Shown in pieces: positions 31,122-38,365 of a stretch of DNA of 64,000 nucleotides. The notes below the pieces were generated by a model. It searched no databases and had not been told where the DNA came from. It worked only from the letters and a program-made list of their open reading frames with translations. The position numbers and the translations under genes were made by a program. Origin of the DNA: an uncultured Porphyromonadaceae bacterium (GTDB taxonomy: Bacteria > Bacteroidota > Bacteroidia > Bacteroidales > Muribaculaceae); the NCBI GenBank assembly GCA_947177405.1, contig CAMWUJ010000002.1, forward strand, positions 1 through 64,000, given 5' to 3'. Positions within the stretch are counted from its first letter, which is position 1. Every line of letters starts with the position of its first letter.

Positions 31122-31284
31122 TTATTTTTTAGCTTTGCATTGGCTGGTGTAATAATAATTTAAGTATTTTCTAAAGTCTGTTCTATTCGATACATAGGGA
31201 GGTTTATAGCTTATTTTAATTCTGCACTACATTTAATTTTTCTTGAAGCATCTTTTTGAACTTTTTATGAGAGACTTTATCGTA

Positions 31285-31431
31285 AAAGGGGCGGGAGCTT
31301 CCAAGCTTCCGCAACATCATTCCGAGGCTCGATGCCGAGGAATGGTGTTTCTCTCACAATTGGTTTTATAAAGACAGGAAGTATCGAACTTCCTATCTTT
31401 ATCGCGGAAGCTTGGAAGCTCCCGCCCCTTT
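31285..31431. repeat. Compound palindrome (28-bp perfect outer arms)
   Basis: The arms at 31285-31312 and 31404-31431 are perfect reverse complements (core ggggcgggagcttccaagct). The 91-bp interior holds two further hairpins: cattccgaggctcgatgccg with its partner, and aggaagtatcgaacttcct. The intact simple form of the outer palindrome occurs at 33161-33202 and a diverged one at 60456-60490. There is no gene in 31122-31785. Confidence 0.7.
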
Positions 31432-31564
31432 CACGGCTCCGGGGTTAAGTAATGGTTAGCTAATCAGTGGATTTAAATATTGAATATACTGGTCTAAAGT
31501 CTAAATTATCTCCTATCTTGACTAAGGTTCATCCCTTCCGGGGAAGAGGTTGTGAGTGGATGGA

Positions 31565-31598
31565 TCCGTGGGTAGGCTCGTACCTCGCCAACCCACGG
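31565..31598. repeat. REP-like hairpin
   Basis: Palindrome ccgtgggtaggctcgtacct...acccacgg. It is embedded in a ~120-bp block (31528-31645) that recurs almost unchanged at 33290-33410 and 35270-35395, each time before the next modular gene or operon. Confidence 0.7.
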
Positions 31599-31728
31599 GT
31601 AACCAATGTTTATCCCCTTCGGGGAAGTGTTCCTCCTGTTCTTATGCCAAAATAATATTAATCTCCTATCCCTTCTGTTCTCATGTCTTATAATCTTAAA
31701 CTCCTGTCCCTCTTATCTATTAAAAGAA

Positions 31729-31760
31729 TTTGGAAGAGTCGAAAGGAAATTATAACTTTG
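31729..31760 (+). promoter_or_regulatory. Promoter of the double beta-domain/Sel1 gene
   Basis: TTTG at 31729-31732, 20-nt spacer, TAACTTTG at 31753-31760, 25 bp before the ATG. This promoter block differs from the copies before 25859 and 30120. Confidence 0.75.
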
Positions 31761-31785
31761 TGAGAACCATAAAAAATGATCAGGA

Positions 31786-33141
31786 ATGAAACATCTTATT
31801 TTTCTTTTATCCCTATTTATCTCTTTCGTTTGCAGCGCCCAGAAACTAAAGGTGACTTCATTTAAAGTACAACCCGATGATCTCGCGGCGCGAGATCAGC
31901 CTCGTGTGGATCGGGATGGACAGTTAGGTGCTTTGCTTAAGATATGTGTTGTCGACAAAATCACTAAAGTAGAGGGTACTGTATTAGGAGATATTGTGGA
32001 TAATGGAGTGGAGAAATGGGTATATGTCACTGACCGTACCAAGAAAATAAGAGTACACTTCGAGAAGCATATCCCGTTGATGATAGTATTTGATGAATAT
32101 AATTACCCGTCGGCCCAAGAGAGGATGGTTTATGAGGTGATATTGGAAGAGGAAAACAGTGCCTCCTTGCCAACCACCGGTACCAATTCTGCTCCTACTC
32201 CACTCACCACTACTGCTCAGGTTGTCTCTCCTACTGTGGCTCAACAGAATAATGCAAAGCCAAATACAACAGTAACGATGTCACAGACCTCTATGAATAA
32301 GAGTTTAGATTACAAAGTGGGAAGTTTTGTGGTGAGTCCTTTTGATCTTACGGCTCGCGTAAATCCACGTATTGATTTAGAAGGGAAAAGTGCAGCAGTG
32401 CTTAAGATTGGAGTACCGGATGATATTATCGAGGCACAAGGAAATGTCTTAGGAGATATTATAAAAAAGGGTCTTGAAAAATGGGTATATATAGCAGAAG
32501 GTTCGAAGTATATCAAACTAATATTCGAGAATCATTATCCTATAACAATTACCTTCAAGGATTATGGATTTCCAACATTAGAAGAGAAAATGGTTTACGA
32601 GATAAAGTTAGTGGAGGATGAAGAATCTATGCCTACCACTATATCTACACCAAAACAAGCACTGGCTGTCACTTCCCATTTACCCTCCACAGCCGAGATC
32701 TTGGCAGAAGCTAAGAGAGCCTACGAATCAAAGGATTATACCAAAGCACTGAAACTATTTCGTAAAATAGATGGAGATAAGGAATCCCAATATTATATTG
32801 GTGAGATGTTTAGTTCAGGTTACGGAGTGACAAAAGATTATAATGAGGCCGTGATATGGACTGAGAAAGCAGCTATGCAAGGTTATGTTGATGCCCAGGT
32901 TAACCTGGGCGTTATGTATTCTCGTGGAAACGGAGTTCCTCAGAGTGATAAGGAGGCGGTAAAATGGTATCGTAAGGCAGCGGATCAGGGGAATACTGCA
33001 GCTCAGAATAATCTTGGTGTCTGTTATGAGAATGGTCTCGGAGTGACAAAGGATATTCAGGAGGCGGTAAAATGGTATCGTATGTCTGCTGAGCAAGGAG
33101 ATGTTTTAGGAAAATTTTATTTGGAGAGTTTAGGGTATTGA
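31786..33141 (+). CDS. Exported protein with two beta domains and Sel1 repeats
   Basis: 451 aa. Signal peptide (FLLSLFISFVCSAQ), then two tandem copies of the beta domain: about 18-125 (VQPDDLAARDQPRVDRDG, GTVLGDIVDNGVEKWVY) and about 180-285 (VSPFDLTARVNPRIDLEG, GNVLGDIIKKGLEKWVY), separated by a Thr/Pro-rich linker. About four Sel1 repeats end the protein (QYYIGEMFSSGYGVTKDYNEA, VNLGVMYSRGNGVPQSDKEA). It combines the same modules as the gene at 25859 with an internal duplication. Expected in the envelope as a binding scaffold. Confidence 0.87.
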   Translation: MKHLIFLLSLFISFVCSAQKLKVTSFKVQPDDLAARDQPRVDRDGQLGALLKICVVDKITKVEGTVLGDIVDNGVEKWVYVTDRTKKIRVHFEKHIPLMIVFDEYNYPSAQERMVYEVILEEENSASLPTTGTNSAPTPLTTTAQVVSPTVAQQNNAKPNTTVTMSQTSMNKSLDYKVGSFVVSPFDLTARVNPRIDLEGKSAAVLKIGVPDDIIEAQGNVLGDIIKKGLEKWVYIAEGSKYIKLIFENHYPITITFKDYGFPTLEEKMVYEIKLVEDEESMPTTISTPKQALAVTSHLPSTAEILAEAKRAYESKDYTKALKLFRKIDGDKESQYYIGEMFSSGYGVTKDYNEAVIWTEKAAMQGYVDAQVNLGVMYSRGNGVPQSDKEAVKWYRKAADQGNTAAQNNLGVCYENGLGVTKDIQEAVKWYRMSAEQGDVLGKFYLESLGY

Positions 33142-33160
33142 ATCGGGATGGTATTAGTTT

Positions 33161-33202
33161 CGTAAAAGGGGCGGAAGCTTGGAAGCTTCCGCCCCTTTTA
33201 CG
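33161..33202. repeat. Perfect 42-bp palindrome
   Basis: cgtaaaaggggcggaagctt, two G residues, then its exact complement. It lies 19 bp after the stop of the gene at 31786 and may act as a transcript-end hairpin as well as a repeat. Confidence 0.75.
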
Positions 33203-33331
33203 GCTCCGGGTTAAGTAATAGATAAATACTCCGTGATATAAATAATGAATTTCCTGTTATGATGTTTAAAGTTATCTCCTATCTTGACTAAGGTTCATCC
33301 CCTCCGGGGAAGAGGTTGTGAGTGGATGGAT

Positions 33332-33364
33332 CCGTGGGTAGGCTCGTACCTCGCCAACCCACGG
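33332..33364. repeat. REP-like hairpin
   Basis: Same palindrome as at 31565, within the second copy of the ~120-bp block (33290-33410). Confidence 0.7.
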
Positions 33365-33500
33365 TTAACCGAAGTTCATCCCCTTCGGGGAAGTGTTTCT
33401 CCTGTTCTCATGTCAAATAATCTAATGCTCCTGTCCCTCCTGTTCTTCTGTCCAAATAAGTAGCTTCCCTATTAATTGTCTTAACTATAGGGAATTGATG

Positions 33501-33804
33501 TGGTGCGGAATTAATGGAGCCGCATGGCGTCTGAATAGGGCTGAACTCGCGGAATTATTTAATTATATGCTTGATATTGCTTGAACTCTCTGAATGGGCG
33601 GATAGCTGGTTAAGCTCCCTCTATGCGGATAGGGTCATTTTCGAGGCTACCTCATGCTTTTGCAGAAAAGGACCATTTCCGCGAGCGAATTTATGAGCTT
33701 CCGCCGGTTTTTGATGTTCTTGAATTTTATTCCATATCTACAAATAAATCTTTCCGCGAGGTCCGCCTTCATTGAGGCTTAAGGCCTCCATCAGTTCCGC
33801 ACTA
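33501..33804. repeat. GCGGAA/TTCCGC structured element, copy 4 (diverged)
   Basis: 304 bp, ends tggtgcggaa and ttccgcacta. Much of the body differs from copies 2-3, yet the six hexamer sites are kept apart from one altered site (GCGGAT): three of GCGGAA type, then three TTCCGC. Conservation of the pairing sites over the rest suggests structure matters. The upstream -7-like box is not conserved here. Confidence 0.65.
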
Positions 33805-33869
33805 CAATTAATTCTTTTCGTTTCTTTCATATAGAGAGAATAGGCATCAACCCTCTCTCTTGGATATGA

Positions 33870-33901
33870 TTTGGAGGTATCAAAAGTAAATTGTAATTTT
33901 G
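33870..33901 (+). promoter_or_regulatory. Promoter block copy C, before a pseudogene
   Basis: TTTG at 33870-33873, 20-nt spacer, TAATTTTG at 33894-33901, homologous to the promoters before 25859 and 30120. It may now serve the WG gene at 34087. Confidence 0.7.
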
Positions 33902-33925
33902 TGGATAACACCAGCTTTATTGAAA

Positions 33926-34000
33926 TTGAAAGGATGCCTCATAGCCATATTATCATTTGCCTCTCTTTCCTTTCACCGTTAGCGATCAGAAATTCAAAGT
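33926..34000 (+). pseudogene. 5' remnant of a beta-domain gene
   Basis: The frame from 33926 reads LKGCLIAILSFASLSFHR and then a stop, matching the signal peptides of the genes at 25859 and 30120 (MKRFFITILSLASLFPF). The initiating ATG has become TTG, and homology ends at aattcaaagt (33991-34000). Only promoter and signal peptide survive; the body was lost or replaced by the WG gene. Confidence 0.7.
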
Positions 34001-34086
34001 TAAAAGTATGGAAATTTTACTTACCGAGTCTATGTAAGTATCTTACTTATATGGTATTTAATAATAGTCTAAATATATAGAATATA

Positions 34087-35202
34087 ATGAAAAGGAAATT
34101 ATTTTACATTCTATTCTTACTTTTTATTTCAGTTGTAAATTGTCATGCCGCATCCACATATGAAATGAAGAGACAACAGGGAATAGATTTATTCGAGAAA
34201 GGGAGTTATAGTGAGGCAGCAAAAATTTTTGTAGAGGCTCAGAAGAAGGCTCCGGCCAATAATGACTTGGTATTATGGATTTCTAAGTGTACTGATAAAC
34301 TTGTCATGGCAAGGAATGAAAGGATTAAGGCTGCGAAGTCAGCATCCGGAAATGAATTGCTTTCAAATATGACTAAAGGTTCCAGAATTCATAATTTTGA
34401 TTCTATAGGTAAATTTAATGCTAATGGCGTTGCCCTTGTCAGATTCCGAAACAGATATGGTTTTATAGACAAAGACAGCATTATTCGCATCCCATTGGTG
34501 TATGATGATGTGTATTGCGTACTACTTGATACTAAGCCCGGTTCAGAATATGATAAATTCAGCAAGGCTAATAATATTAAGTGGAACTGGAGTTGGGATA
34601 AGGGACAGTTGATGTCAGTATGTATAGATGGAGAATGGGGATACATAGATGAGGAGGGAAAGGAAAGAATACCAGTCATCTATGATGATGTTCACGAACC
34701 TATTGTTTTCAAGAGCAGAAAATTAATCGGAGTCGGTAAGAAAGGAAAATATGGCTTTGTCAATTGTGATGGAGAAAATGTAATACCTCTTCAATACGAA
34801 ACTGTCACACGTTTTTATGATGGTGGCGGAGAGAAGGATGATATGGCCGCGGTATTAAAAAATGGAAAGATGGGCTTTATCGGGACTAATGGAGAGACTC
34901 TAATCCCGTTCGAATACGAACCTGAATTTAATATTGATTACAATGTGCCTTTAATGTTTCGGCCGGTATGGTTAGCAGGGGAAACAAATGTAAAGAAAGA
35001 TGGAAAGTATGGTGTCATAGATAAGAAAGGGAATACGATAACTGGTTTTATATTCGATGGATCGGGAAAGAGTAACTTTGTCCAGATAGGTAATGATTAT
35101 AAGACCTATTATAAATTTCCCAAAGGATCGGGAAGTGCATATTATTTCGATGGAAAGATTTATGAATCAGAAGAGGATTTCAAACGTGCCACTTCCAGGT
35201 GA
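34087..35202 (+). CDS. Exported TPR-like / WG-repeat protein
   Basis: 371 aa with a signal peptide (LFYILFLLFISVVNCHA). Residues about 20-75 form a TPR-like helical pair (GIDLFEKGSYSEAAKIFVEA). From about 105 there are five WG repeats (NRYGFIDKDSIIRIPLVYDD, GEWGYIDEEGKERIPVIYDD, GKYGFVNCDGENVIPLQYE, GKMGFIGTNGETLIPFEYE, GKYGVIDKKGNTI). These are more diverged from each other than the WG repeats at 23330. Probably an envelope binding protein. It sits right after the pseudogene remnant, whose promoter may drive it. Confidence 0.83.
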   Translation: MKRKLFYILFLLFISVVNCHAASTYEMKRQQGIDLFEKGSYSEAAKIFVEAQKKAPANNDLVLWISKCTDKLVMARNERIKAAKSASGNELLSNMTKGSRIHNFDSIGKFNANGVALVRFRNRYGFIDKDSIIRIPLVYDDVYCVLLDTKPGSEYDKFSKANNIKWNWSWDKGQLMSVCIDGEWGYIDEEGKERIPVIYDDVHEPIVFKSRKLIGVGKKGKYGFVNCDGENVIPLQYETVTRFYDGGGEKDDMAAVLKNGKMGFIGTNGETLIPFEYEPEFNIDYNVPLMFRPVWLAGETNVKKDGKYGVIDKKGNTITGFIFDGSGKSNFVQIGNDYKTYYKFPKGSGSAYYFDGKIYESEEDFKRATSR

Positions 35203-35312
35203 TCAGGGATTTAATATTGGAAGTCTTGTTCATCCTGTTATGATGTTTAAAGTTATATTCTGTCTTGGCTAAAGTTCATCCCCTCCGGGGAAGAGGTTGT
35301 GTGTGGATGGAT

Positions 35313-35345
35313 CCGTGGGTAGGCTCGTACCTCGCCAACCCACGG
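35313..35345. repeat. REP-like hairpin
   Basis: Third copy of the ccgtgggtaggctcgtacct palindrome and its ~120-bp block (35270-35395), after the WG gene. Confidence 0.7.
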
Positions 35346-35376
35346 TTAACCGAAGTACATCCCCTCCGGGGAAGTG

Positions 35377-35540
35377 TTTCTCCTGTTCTCATGTCAAAAA
35401 ATATAAAGCTCGAGTTCCTCCTGTTCTCAAGTATAAAAATATAAAGCTCGAGTTCCTCCTGTTCTCATGTCAAAATAATATTAAGCTCGAGTTCCTCCTG
35501 TTCTCATGTCAAAAAATATTAAGCTCTTGTTCCTCCTGTC
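35377..35540. repeat. Tandem array, 38-39-bp period
   Basis: The core ttcctcctgttctcatgtca starts at about 35377, 35415, 35453, 35492 and 35530, each followed by aaaaatataaagctcgag or a close variant. There are no spacers, so this is not CRISPR. A single unit is seen after the REP-like blocks at 31640 and 33400. The array completes the gene-free stretch 35203-35725. Confidence 0.7.
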
Positions 35541-35610
35541 TATATCTTACGATCACTAAGAAAAAGAAAAAATATTCGGTTCCTTTCCACGTTTATTCGA
35601 ATATTTTTTA

Positions 35611-35618
35611 TATCTTTG
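35611..35618 (+). promoter_or_regulatory. -7 box before the LytTR operon
   Basis: TATCTTTG matches TAnnTTTG; no clear TTTG lies 19-21 nt upstream. It would give a 5' leader of about 100 nt before the ATG at 35726. Confidence 0.45.
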
Positions 35619-35725
35619 CAATTGAGAGATTTAAGTGAGAAAATAACAAGAGCATAATTATATGTGCTTATGTCACGAATTTTTATCACTTGAATCAACC
35701 AACTGACCTAAAAAATAAAATCGCC

Positions 35726-36121
35726 ATGTATAAGCTGTGTCTTAATTCACGGGATGAACTCCTTGTGATTGATCTTCAGAAAATTGCCTTCTTCCAGGCC
35801 AATGGAAATTATACCCAGATGAATTATATCTCCGGAGAAAACAGACTTCTGACTCTTGGGCTCACCAAGATTGAGGAGGTGATACGCATCTCTTGGCCAA
35901 AGGGTACACCCTCTCCGTTCGTGAGACTTGGCAGAAGCTTGATCGTGAATCAAAATTATCTATCTGAAATAAGTGTGCTCCGACAGCGGCTCGTGCTTAG
36001 CGACTGGTCGGGAAATTCCCATTCTCTCACTGTGCCTAAGCCACTTCTGAAGAATTACAAGGAGCATATCTACAAAGAATACCAAGCAAAAATAAATAAG
36101 GAAAAAAATAATGGAGAATGA
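35726..36121 (+). CDS. Single-domain LytTR DNA-binding regulator
   Basis: 131 aa from the ATG at 35726; a TTG at 35690 is in frame but lacks support. The LytTR fold spans almost the whole protein: ELLVIDLQKIAFFQANGNY, FVRLGRSLIVNQNYLSEI and the C-terminal LTVPKPLLKNYKEHI. No receiver domain is present, so it is not a classical response regulator; it may read a signal through phosphorylation or protein contact. Its end overlaps the FHA gene by 11 bp, which ties it to the FHA-caspase operon. Confidence 0.85.
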   Translation: MYKLCLNSRDELLVIDLQKIAFFQANGNYTQMNYISGENRLLTLGLTKIEEVIRISWPKGTPSPFVRLGRSLIVNQNYLSEISVLRQRLVLSDWSGNSHSLTVPKPLLKNYKEHIYKEYQAKINKEKNNGE

Positions 36122-36755
36122 ATATTTAGTGGGTAGAAGTATACATTCTGTTCTTCCTGTGCCTGCCGACAGGGTAGGTGTGAGCGGAGAGCACCTTAAA
36201 ATCAGGGTGTCAGACGATGGACGATGGCATCTCGAAGACCTAAATTCCGCCAACGGAACCTACATCCGTGATGACAACGGTGAATTCCACCGTGTTTATT
36301 CCAAGGATATTACAGAAAACGATATTATCCGTCTTGGCAATAAGGGCGCTAACAGTTATACATTCATGGCCCGACGGGTAAAAGCCCCTGAGGACACATA
36401 CTACCATGAGTTTAAACAATTGAAAAAATTGGTGGCTCGCCAGAAAGAGGAGGAAGCGGAAAAGGAGAAACGAATAGAGATAAATGGCTGGATATCACGT
36501 GTGGCCGGTCTTGCCGTGATAGGTATATGCGCGCTGATAGGATCCATTTCGGGCGTTGATATAGATCCTAACACTCGCTATATCCTCATAGCATGTGCCC
36601 CGGTGGTAGTGGGTCTCCTTTTCAGTGGAGATCCCAAGAAACTCAAGGCTTTGCGTCAGAGAAGATCCAAGATAATGCTTTGTCCGAAATGTTGGAAACC
36701 GATTTCTGAATATGATGTGGAATATGGACAATGCTCCAGATGTAAAGCTAAATGA
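36111..36755 (+). CDS. FHA-domain membrane protein with C-terminal zinc ribbon
   Basis: 214 aa. The FHA domain (about 1-90) shows the phosphothreonine-binding residues: GRS at 8-10, SGEHL at 25-29 and NSANGTY at 45-51. After a charged helix (KKLVARQKEEEAEKEKR) there are two membrane helices (about 128-165), and the C-terminus is a zinc ribbon with two C-x2-C pairs (CPKCWKP, CSRC). It should recognise a phosphoprotein made by the island's kinases. It overlaps the LytTR gene by 11 bp and ends 1 bp before the first caspase start. Confidence 0.9.
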   Translation: MENEYLVGRSIHSVLPVPADRVGVSGEHLKIRVSDDGRWHLEDLNSANGTYIRDDNGEFHRVYSKDITENDIIRLGNKGANSYTFMARRVKAPEDTYYHEFKQLKKLVARQKEEEAEKEKRIEINGWISRVAGLAVIGICALIGSISGVDIDPNTRYILIACAPVVVGLLFSGDPKKLKALRQRRSKIMLCPKCWKPISEYDVEYGQCSRCKAK

Positions 36756-36756
36756 T

Positions 36757-37482
36757 ATGAGAAAACTTTTGATGACCCTTCTTTTTCTGCTCCTCGTGGT
36801 GACCGGTCTCGATGCAAGGACTTTCGTATTGGTCACCGGAGTTACAAATTATCCGCAGGAAGGGGTAAGTAAACTTTCGCAAGCCACAAAAGATGCCAAG
36901 CGATTCAAAGAGCTTATGGAAAGCCAGACCAAGGATATTACGCTACTTACGGGCCAGAACGTGACCAGAGATAATGTGCTTGAGAAACTCTCAGCCATAT
37001 GTAACCGTGCCCAGAAAGACGATCAGATAGTGTTCTTCTTTTCAGGACATGGAGGCACCGGTGGTATATTGGGATATGATGTGCCTATCTCTTATTCCGA
37101 TATAGTGAATCTTTTCTCCAAATCTGCAGCTTCTTCGAAAATAGCATTTATCGATGCCTGTATGTCGGGATCGGCAGTAGTGCCGTTGAAAAGCAAGGAC
37201 TGGCAGAATTCAGTTTCAGGAAGAAGTGATATAGCTTTTTTAGTGTCAAGTCGTCCCGATGAATACTCAGTGGAAGATCCTTTTCTCGGTTCCGGACTTT
37301 TCATGAATTCCCTGGTTAAAGGTATGAGAGGTAAATCGGATAAGAATGCTGACAGGAGAATCACGCTTGAAGAGCTCTTCCGTTATACTTATAACGACGT
37401 GTTGCTCCATTCCAATAAGCAGCAGCATCCGCAGCTGATAGCCCCTAAGGGTATGTATAATGTGGTACTTACCAAATGGTAA
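36757..37482 (+). CDS. Exported caspase-like (peptidase C14) protease, copy 1
   Basis: 241 aa from the ATG at 36757; an open frame extends upstream inside the FHA gene but the signal peptide (LLMTLLFLLLVVTGLDA) starts here. A p20-type caspase fold follows with the catalytic dyad His98 (FFSGHGG) and Cys135 (IDACMSG). Metacaspases and related C14 proteases cut after basic or acidic residues; specificity cannot be read here. Its signal peptide implies action outside the cytoplasm. It is about 65 percent similar by eye to the copy directly downstream. Confidence 0.9.
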   Translation: MRKLLMTLLFLLLVVTGLDARTFVLVTGVTNYPQEGVSKLSQATKDAKRFKELMESQTKDITLLTGQNVTRDNVLEKLSAICNRAQKDDQIVFFFSGHGGTGGILGYDVPISYSDIVNLFSKSAASSKIAFIDACMSGSAVVPLKSKDWQNSVSGRSDIAFLVSSRPDEYSVEDPFLGSGLFMNSLVKGMRGKSDKNADRRITLEELFRYTYNDVLLHSNKQQHPQLIAPKGMYNVVLTKW

Positions 37483-37528
37483 GCAATCGAAAACCAATAT
37501 TTAAAATAAATTCTATAAATTCCATAAT

Positions 37529-38251
37529 ATGAAGAAATTATTGATAACCTTCCTGCTTGCCATTCTAATGGTGACAGGTATGAGCGCAAGAACATTTGTG
37601 CTTGTCACAGGAATTTCGAATTATAATGATCCTAATAACAACCTGGAGCAGCCCACAAAGGATGCTAAAAGATTTAAGGAAGTGATGGAGAGTCAGACCA
37701 AGGATATCACTATCCTCACCAGTTCCAATGTCACAAAAGCAAATGTGCTTGAAAAGCTCTCCGCTATCTGCAACCGCGCACAGAAAGAGGACCAGGTGGT
37801 GTTCTTCTATGCCGGGCATGGCATGAAGGGAGGTCTTTATGCCTATGATCAGCCGATTCCCTATTCAGATATTGTAAGAATGCTTTCAAAGTCTAAGGCA
37901 GGTTCGAAGCTCGCTTTTATTGATGCTTGCCACGCCGGAACTGTGGTGAATCCTCTTAACAATACCGACTGGTCCTCAACTGTGACAGGAAGCGGTGATA
38001 TTGCTTTTTTTGTGGGCTGCCGTCCTGAGGAGGGTTCATTGGAAAACCCGTTTATTGGTGCCGGTCTGTTCACTCAGGCTCTTATAAAGGGTATGAGGGG
38101 AAAGTCTGACAAGAATGCCGACAAGAGAATCACGGTGGAGGAATTGTTCCGTTATGCATATAATGATGTGCTTGTACATTCCGGTAAAAAACAACATCCT
38201 CAGCTCATTGCTCCCAAAAATATGTATAACGTGGTGGTCACTAAATGGTGA
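37529..38251 (+). CDS. Exported caspase-like (peptidase C14) protease, copy 2
   Basis: 240 aa. Signal peptide (LLITFLLAILMVTGMSA), catalytic His97 (FYAGHGM) and Cys134 (IDACHAG) are all intact. Long stretches match copy 1 (KDAKRFKE, ESQTKDIT, NVLEKLSAICNRAQK, and a shared C-terminus ending VVTKW/VLTKW), so the pair arose by tandem duplication. Differences cluster around the active-site loops, which may mean different substrates. Separated from copy 1 by 46 bp and followed by a terminator that ends the LytTR-FHA-caspase-caspase operon. Confidence 0.9.
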   Translation: MKKLLITFLLAILMVTGMSARTFVLVTGISNYNDPNNNLEQPTKDAKRFKEVMESQTKDITILTSSNVTKANVLEKLSAICNRAQKEDQVVFFYAGHGMKGGLYAYDQPIPYSDIVRMLSKSKAGSKLAFIDACHAGTVVNPLNNTDWSSTVTGSGDIAFFVGCRPEEGSLENPFIGAGLFTQALIKGMRGKSDKNADKRITVEELFRYAYNDVLVHSGKKQHPQLIAPKNMYNVVVTKW

Positions 38252-38281
38252 GTTCATACAGAAACCCCTATACTTCACACG

Positions 38282-38322
38282 ATACCCTCCGAAAAATTTG
38301 CATCGGAGGGTATCTTTGTTTT
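38282..38322 (+). terminator. Intrinsic terminator of the caspase operon
   Basis: Perfect 11-bp stem (ataccctccga at 38282-38292, tcggagggtat at 38303-38313), 10-nt loop, then ctttgtttt. It overlaps the promoter of the next operon. Confidence 0.75.
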
Positions 38323-38329
38323 ATCTTTG
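38297..38329 (+). promoter_or_regulatory. Promoter of the acidic protein-FHA-PP2C-kinase operon
   Basis: TTTG at 38297-38300, 21-nt spacer, TATCTTTG at 38322-38329, 36 bp before the ATG at 38366. The -33 box lies in the loop of the upstream terminator. Confidence 0.6.
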
Positions 38330-38365
38330 CATCAGAAATAATTAACAACCTTAAAACTTTACAAT

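Noticed and set aside
35377-35540. CRISPR-like array
   Set aside because: Repeats are head to tail with no unique spacers and no cas genes are nearby.
35297-35638. 113-codon plus-strand frame over the REP block and tandem array
   Set aside because: The translation simply repeats the 38-39-bp units and the REP palindrome; no coding features.
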